NCBI GenBank assembly: GCA_947561715.1
Contig: OX387197.1
Location: forward strand, 26,748,266 to 26,812,265
Reading direction: 5' to 3'
DNA length: 64,000 bases
Source of the DNA: Ascidia mentula
Lineage: Eukaryota > Chordata > Ascidiacea > Phlebobranchia > Ascidiidae
Part shown: positions 59,960-64,000 of the stretch, one piece after another
How the letters are laid out: each line of letters begins with the position of its first letter
Numbering within the stretch: the first letter of the stretch is position 1
The notes under the pieces: model-generated
Told to the model about the DNA's origin: nothing
Database searches by the model: none
The model's input: only the letters and a program-made list of their open reading frames with translations
Translations under genes and position numbers: made by a program

Positions 59960-61111
59960 AATAAAAGATTCAATTTTGTGCTTCATCCCCTTGAACATTT
60001 TGATGGTTTTTCAACTAAACTTTTCACAGCACCCTGCACCAAACGTCTGACTGACTGAGAAGAGCAAAAAAATGCACTAAAACTGCACCAAACACGCTGA
60101 AAATCGCCCTGGCTACACCACGTGACTTCTTGCTCATTAAACAGAAAATTGACCCCAATGCATCACCATAGAGAGTCTCAGTGACGAAACTGAGACTCTC
60201 TATGACGCAGGAGTACAAGACGGGCATTCCCCGCAGGCAAAACTATTTTAATAAAATTACTGATATGCGGTCTTTAGTCCTATTTTGATAAAATAAAGTT
60301 TGGTCCTGGCATTGAAATTCGTTTTGGTCGAAGATTGCCTTTCTTTCTGTTTGTCCCTTATGACGCAATGACTTTGATGTGGACATATTTCACGCGTTAT
60401 CGTTTGACTGTACTGTTGCATTCTATTAGGATTTGATCTCAGATACCGAAGGGTTTATCAACTCGTATGGATTCGTGGTACCTAACTTGAAAATTTTATT
60501 AACCCCTCTCCTATTATCTCCTGACTCCCCTACCAATGACACATTTGCAGGAAGTATGAACTACACTACATTTTCAATTTTCTTTTCCCTCAAAAGTAAC
60601 CATCACAATTCAACTTTTCCTTTTTTTCGAACTGAATACGACCTGCACAGAAAATAGAGCATATTTTTTTTACAGTATTTTGTCACAGAAATCAATTATG
60701 CAACACATGTCACAGGATAAACAGTAAATACATATGTTTGTGTGTATTGGAAAAATAGTATTTAGCGTTATATATGACACATATCTCTAAAATTTGTTGC
60801 CATTTTATCCAAAGAGTACATGAAAAAGAAATGTAGAAAGCAATCCATCATCTAAACATATAGCAAAAATGTTTTGTATTTGTTTACACCAAGGGTGTAC
60901 AAACTGCAGTCCGCAAATCAACATTTTGTAGCATGTCGAAGGCTGCTACGTGGCCCGGCCCCGGAAGTCAACAAATACAATTTTTTACAAATAAAGTTGT
61001 GTATTATTGCCAAGTTTGCTGATATGTGCAAATGTACATGATTGAACACATGTTGTACTTGCATACTGCCAAAGTTATAAATTTAGAAGGCTTATTGGTC
61101 AATATGGTCAA
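59960..61111. other. unique core of the foldback element
   Basis: About 1.15 kb of non-repetitive AT-rich sequence between the arrays. No protein of recognisable family; the longest frames are 67-74 codons and unsupported. Contains a 16-bp perfect hairpin at 60167-60204 and, at about 60890-60960, GGGTGTACAAACTGCAGTCC and CGTGGCCCGG, which resemble the end of hAT elements. Confidence 0.6.
60167..60204. repeat. 16-bp perfect hairpin with 6-nt loop
   Basis: CATAGAGAGTCTCAGT (60167-60182) pairs with ACTGAGACTCTCTATG (60189-60204); loop GACGAA. No T run follows, so it is not an obvious Pol III or bacterial-type terminator. Confidence 0.8.
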
Positions 61112-63445
61112 ATTTGGTCAATATTGGCACCTATTGCAAGAACGCCGAGCAGAATTGTTTTAATAGGGAAGTTTTTCGCATGCCGACATTACGCCATAAT
61201 GCTGCTGATTCGCAAAAAGCGGGTCTTTTTCGATGAGCGATTTGAAGAACATCCGGCACCTTAATTTCAAATTTGTTAATTGCATGTGGTAGAGCATTAA
61301 ATTTCCGTTCTCGTGAAATTGGTCAATATTGGCACCTATTGCAAGAACGCCGAGCAGAATTGTTTTAATAGGGAAGTTTTTCGCATGCCGACATTACGCC
61401 ATTATGCTGCTGATTCGCAAAAAGCGGGTCGTCTTCGATGGGCGATTTGAAGAACATCCGGCACCTTAATTTCAAATTTGTTAATTGCATGTGGTAGAGC
61501 ATTAAATTTCCGTTCTCGTGATATTGGTCAATATTGGCACCTATTGCAAGAACGCCGAGCAGAATTGTTTTAATAGGGAAGTTTTTCGCATGCCGACATT
61601 ACGCCATTATGCTGCTGATTCGCAAAAAGCGGGTCTTATTCGATGGGCGATTTGAAGGTCATCCGGCATCTTAATTTCAAATTTGTTAATTGCATGTGGT
61701 AGAGCATTAAATTTCCGTTCTCGTGATATTGGTCAATATTGGCACCTATTGCAAGAACGCCGAGCAGAATTGTTTTAATAGGGAAGTTTTTCGCATGCCG
61801 ACATTACGCCATTATGCTGCTGATTCGCAAAAAGCGGGTCGTCTTCGATGGGCGATTTGAAGGTCATCCGGCACCTTAATTTCAAATTTGTTAATTGCAT
61901 GTGGTAGAGCATTAAATTTCCGTTCTCGTGATGTTGGTCAATATTGGCACCTATTGCAAGAACGCCGAGCAGAATTGTTTTAATAGGGAAGTTTTTCGCA
62001 TGCCGACATTACGCCATTATGCTGCTGATTCGCAAAAAGCGGGTCTTTTTCGATGGGCGATTTGAAGGTCATCCGGCACCTTAATTTCAAATTTGTTAAT
62101 TGCATGTGGTAGAGCATTAAATTTCCGTTCTCGTGATATTGGTCAATATTGGCACCTATTGCAAGAACGCCGAGCAGAATTGTTTTAATAGGGAAGTTTT
62201 TCGCATGCCGACATTACGCCATAATGCTGCTGATTCGCAAAAAGCGGGTCTTTTTCGATGGGCGATTTGAAGGTCATCCGGCACCTTAATTTCAAATTTG
62301 TTAATTGCATGTGGTAGAGCATTAAATTTCCGTTCTCGTGATGTTGGTCAATATTGGCACCTATTGCAAGAACGCCGAGCAGAATTGTTTTAATAGGGAA
62401 GTTTTTCGCATGCCGACATTACGCCATAATGCTGCTGATTCGCAAAAAGCGGGTCTTATTCGATGGGCGATTTGAAGGTCATCCGGCACCTTAATTTCAA
62501 ATTTGTTAATTGCATGTGGTAGAGCATTAAATTTCCGTTCTCGTGATATTGGTCAATATTGGCACCTATTGCAAGAACGCCGAGCAGAATTGTTTTAATA
62601 GGGAAGTTTTTCGCATGCCGACATTACGCCATTATGCTGCTGATTCGCAAAAAGCGGGTCTTATTCGATGGGCGATTTGAAGGTCATCCGGCACCTTAAT
62701 TTCAAATTTGTTAATTGCATGTGGTAGAGCATTAAATTTCCGTTCTCGTGATATTGGTCAATATTGGCACCTATTGCAAGAACGCCGAGCAGAATTGTTT
62801 TAATAGGGAAGTTTTTCGCATGCCGACATTACGCCATTATGCTGCTGATTCGCAAAAAGCGGGTCTTATTCGATGGGCGATTTGAAGGTCATCCGGCACC
62901 TTAATTTCAAATTTGTTAATTGCATGTGGTAGAGCATTAAATTTCCGTTCTCGTGATGTTAGTCAATATTGGCACCTATTGCAAGAACGCCGAGCAGAAT
63001 TGTTTTAATAGGGAAGTTTTTCGCATGCCGACATTACGCCATTATGCTGCTGATTCGCAAAAAGCGGGTCGTCTTCGATGGGCGATTTGAAGCTCATCCG
63101 GCATCTTAATTTCAAATTTGTTAATTGCATGTGGTAGAGCATTAAATTTCCGTTCTCGAGATGTTAGTCAATATTGGCACCTATTGCAAGAAAGCCGAGC
63201 AGAATTGTTTTAATAGGGAAGTTTTTCGCATGCCGACATTACGCCATTATGCTGCTGATTCGCAAAAAGCGGGTTGTCTTCGATGGGCGATTTGAAGGTC
63301 ATCCGGCACCTTAATTTCAAATTTGTTAATTGCATGTGGTAGAGCATTAAATTTCCGTTCTCGTGATATTGGTCAATATGGGCACCTATTGCAAGAACGC
63401 CGAGCAGAATTCTTTGTATTAGGGAAGTTTTTTGCATGCCGCCAT
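61112..63445 (-). repeat. right tandem array, 205-bp unit, about 11 copies, inverted
   Basis: The same 205-bp unit in reverse orientation; landmarks such as CACCTATTGCAAGAACGCCG recur at exact 205-bp steps from 61131 to 63386 (11 periods). Copies differ from each other at several sites (GTCTTATTCG / GTCTTTTTCG / GTCGTCTTCG; GATATTGG / GATGTTGG / GATGTTAG) and are clearly more diverged than the left array. Confidence 0.96.
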
Positions 63446-63675
63446 TATGCTGAATCGCAAAACCAGGCGATTTTTTTAATTCGCGATTTTTTTTATTGAT
63501 ACAGCTGCCAAAAAATTTGTTTAAATGTTTTTTGAGGTTTGAACTGCTTGCTCATCTCTGTAATTTGATTCTAATCCAAAAGAAACCAATTTTTGAGTAA
63601 ATGTCTGTTGTACCTTTTTAAATGTGGCAAATTTGCAAAATTATTCTGCCAGAATTCTGCCAGAATGAGGGTGGT
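63446..63675. repeat. right terminal inverted repeat, unique part
   Basis: Complement of 50851-51079: contains ATTTGTTTAAATGTTTTTTG, GAACTGCTTGCTCATCTCTG, and the outer double palindrome TTCTGCCAGAATTCTGCCAG. Confidence 0.9.
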
Positions 63676-63689
63676 TGAGTCGCCGGCAG

Positions 63690-63784
63690 GAAGTCCCGCA
63701 GCTGTTCTTGTAGTTGTTGGAGGTTGGGGGTCGTTGAATGTTTGTGTTTACAACCGTATATTGAAGGACGCAACAGAATGGAAG
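63690..63784 (+). CDS. probable kelch-repeat exon (partial gene)
   Basis: From an acceptor-like CGCCGGCAG to a consensus donor (TGGAAG followed by GTAAGT at 63785), the frame reads SPAAVLVVVGGWGSLNVCVY and then NRILKDATEWK. This fits the kelch-repeat pattern: hydrophobic strand, double glycine, a Y about eight residues on, and a closing W. The exon could be the first propeller blade of a BTB-kelch protein. The ATG at 63665 lies inside the foldback terminal repeat, in the same open frame. The rest of the gene is outside the window, so the identification is moderate only. Confidence 0.45.
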
Positions 63785-64000
63785 GTAAGTAATCTCATTT
63801 TTGCAACATTCATAACAGATATTTATGGGAAACAGAAAAAAAGTTTGGTAAAATGTATAATTTTGACAGTGATCTTATCTATAATTAAGACCACAATGTT
63901 GATGTTGTCAGTCAAATCTTGCAAAAACATTAGACTTGTGTAGAGTTTAGACAAATCTACCTGTGTTTGGCCATAGTGTGCTCCACGTGGTTTGTCTCTG

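Larger units (their letters stand above)
50851..63675. mobile_element. 12.8-kb foldback element with satellite-filled inverted arms
   Basis: Both ends carry the same sequence in opposite orientation, starting ACCACCCTCATTCTGGCAG at 50851 and ending with its complement at 63675. About 260 bp of non-tandem terminal repeat follows on each side, with a few dozen differences, including GCAAGGCAC against AAAAGGTAC. Both then lead into tandem arrays of one 205-bp unit (left 51080-59959, right 61112-63445, opposite orientation) around a 1.1-kb core. Architecture: foldback (FB/TU-type) DNA element. No transposase frame is visible; 205 is not a multiple of three, so the arrays cannot encode a continuous protein. 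No clear target duplication at the ends: the terminal bases are partly self-complementary and blur the border. Confidence 0.85.

Noticed and set aside
60167-60204. Hairpin as a transcription terminator
   Set aside because: No following T run, and rho-independent termination does not apply in a eukaryotic context.
51080-63445. CRISPR-like array
   Set aside because: Units are directly contiguous with no variable spacers, the unit is 205 bp, and the genome is eukaryotic.
50851-63675. Centromeric satellite
   Set aside because: The array is only about 9 kb, bounded by transposon-like inverted ends, and lies among active genes. No CENP-B-like box was seen in the unit.

Overview
The window looks like nuclear DNA of an invertebrate chordate, most likely a sea squirt of the genus Ciona. 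It is AT-rich and gene-dense, with many small introns (about 50-400 bp, GT-AG) and tRNA-derived SINEs, hAT-type elements and palindromic MITEs between and inside genes. Protein content is animal: WDR1, LRCH, IDH3B, SAP30BP, an Eph receptor, RPL6, a failed-axon-connections (FAXC) homologue, FUT8, TMEM170 and ADAT1. The genus is an inference from style and gene content; no species marker is present. I saw no retrovirus-like or other capsid-bearing element.

Layout. 0-4 kb: 5' part of WDR1/AIP1 (minus). 4.7-6.6 kb: intronless LRCH (minus), divergent from IDH3B (plus, 12 exons, 7.1-9.6 kb). 9.8-10.0 kb: small hypothetical protein. 11.7-13.7 kb: a secreted protein with Kunitz, trefoil and a C-terminal domain resembling a family 2 cellulose-binding module. 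13.9-14.4 kb: a 73-bp perfect inverted repeat. 14.7-16.6 kb: single-exon TMEM42-like and SAP30BP genes (minus). 17.1-22.4 kb: an unidentified minus-strand gene whose long intron holds SINEs and a 1-kb hAT element with an 8-bp target duplication. 23.2-34.0 kb: a 20-exon Eph receptor tyrosine kinase that lacks a SAM domain. 34.7-37.1 kb: RPL6 with a 5'TOP leader. 37.6-42.3 kb: FAXC homologue (plus). 43.7-46.6 kb: FUT8-type fucosyltransferase. 47.4-50.5 kb: ADAT1 and TMEM170, minus strand, only about 95 bp apart and probably one operon.

50.85-63.68 kb is one structure: a 12.8-kb foldback element. Near-perfect terminal inverted repeats (about 260 bp of non-tandem sequence) lead into tandem arrays of a 205-bp unit: about 43 almost identical units on the left and 11 more diverged units in opposite orientation on the right, around a 1.1-kb unique core. 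It has no recognisable transposase. A plausible kelch-repeat exon begins about 15 bp beyond its right end.

The genes are ordinary housekeeping, signalling and cell-surface genes with no common pathway. I joined exons by eye and checked reading phase by arithmetic. Spliced lengths are multiples of three for IDH3B, the Kunitz/trefoil protein, Eph, RPL6, FUT8, TMEM170 and ADAT1. The nine WDR1 exons join in phase, and FAXC joins in phase except at its first junction.
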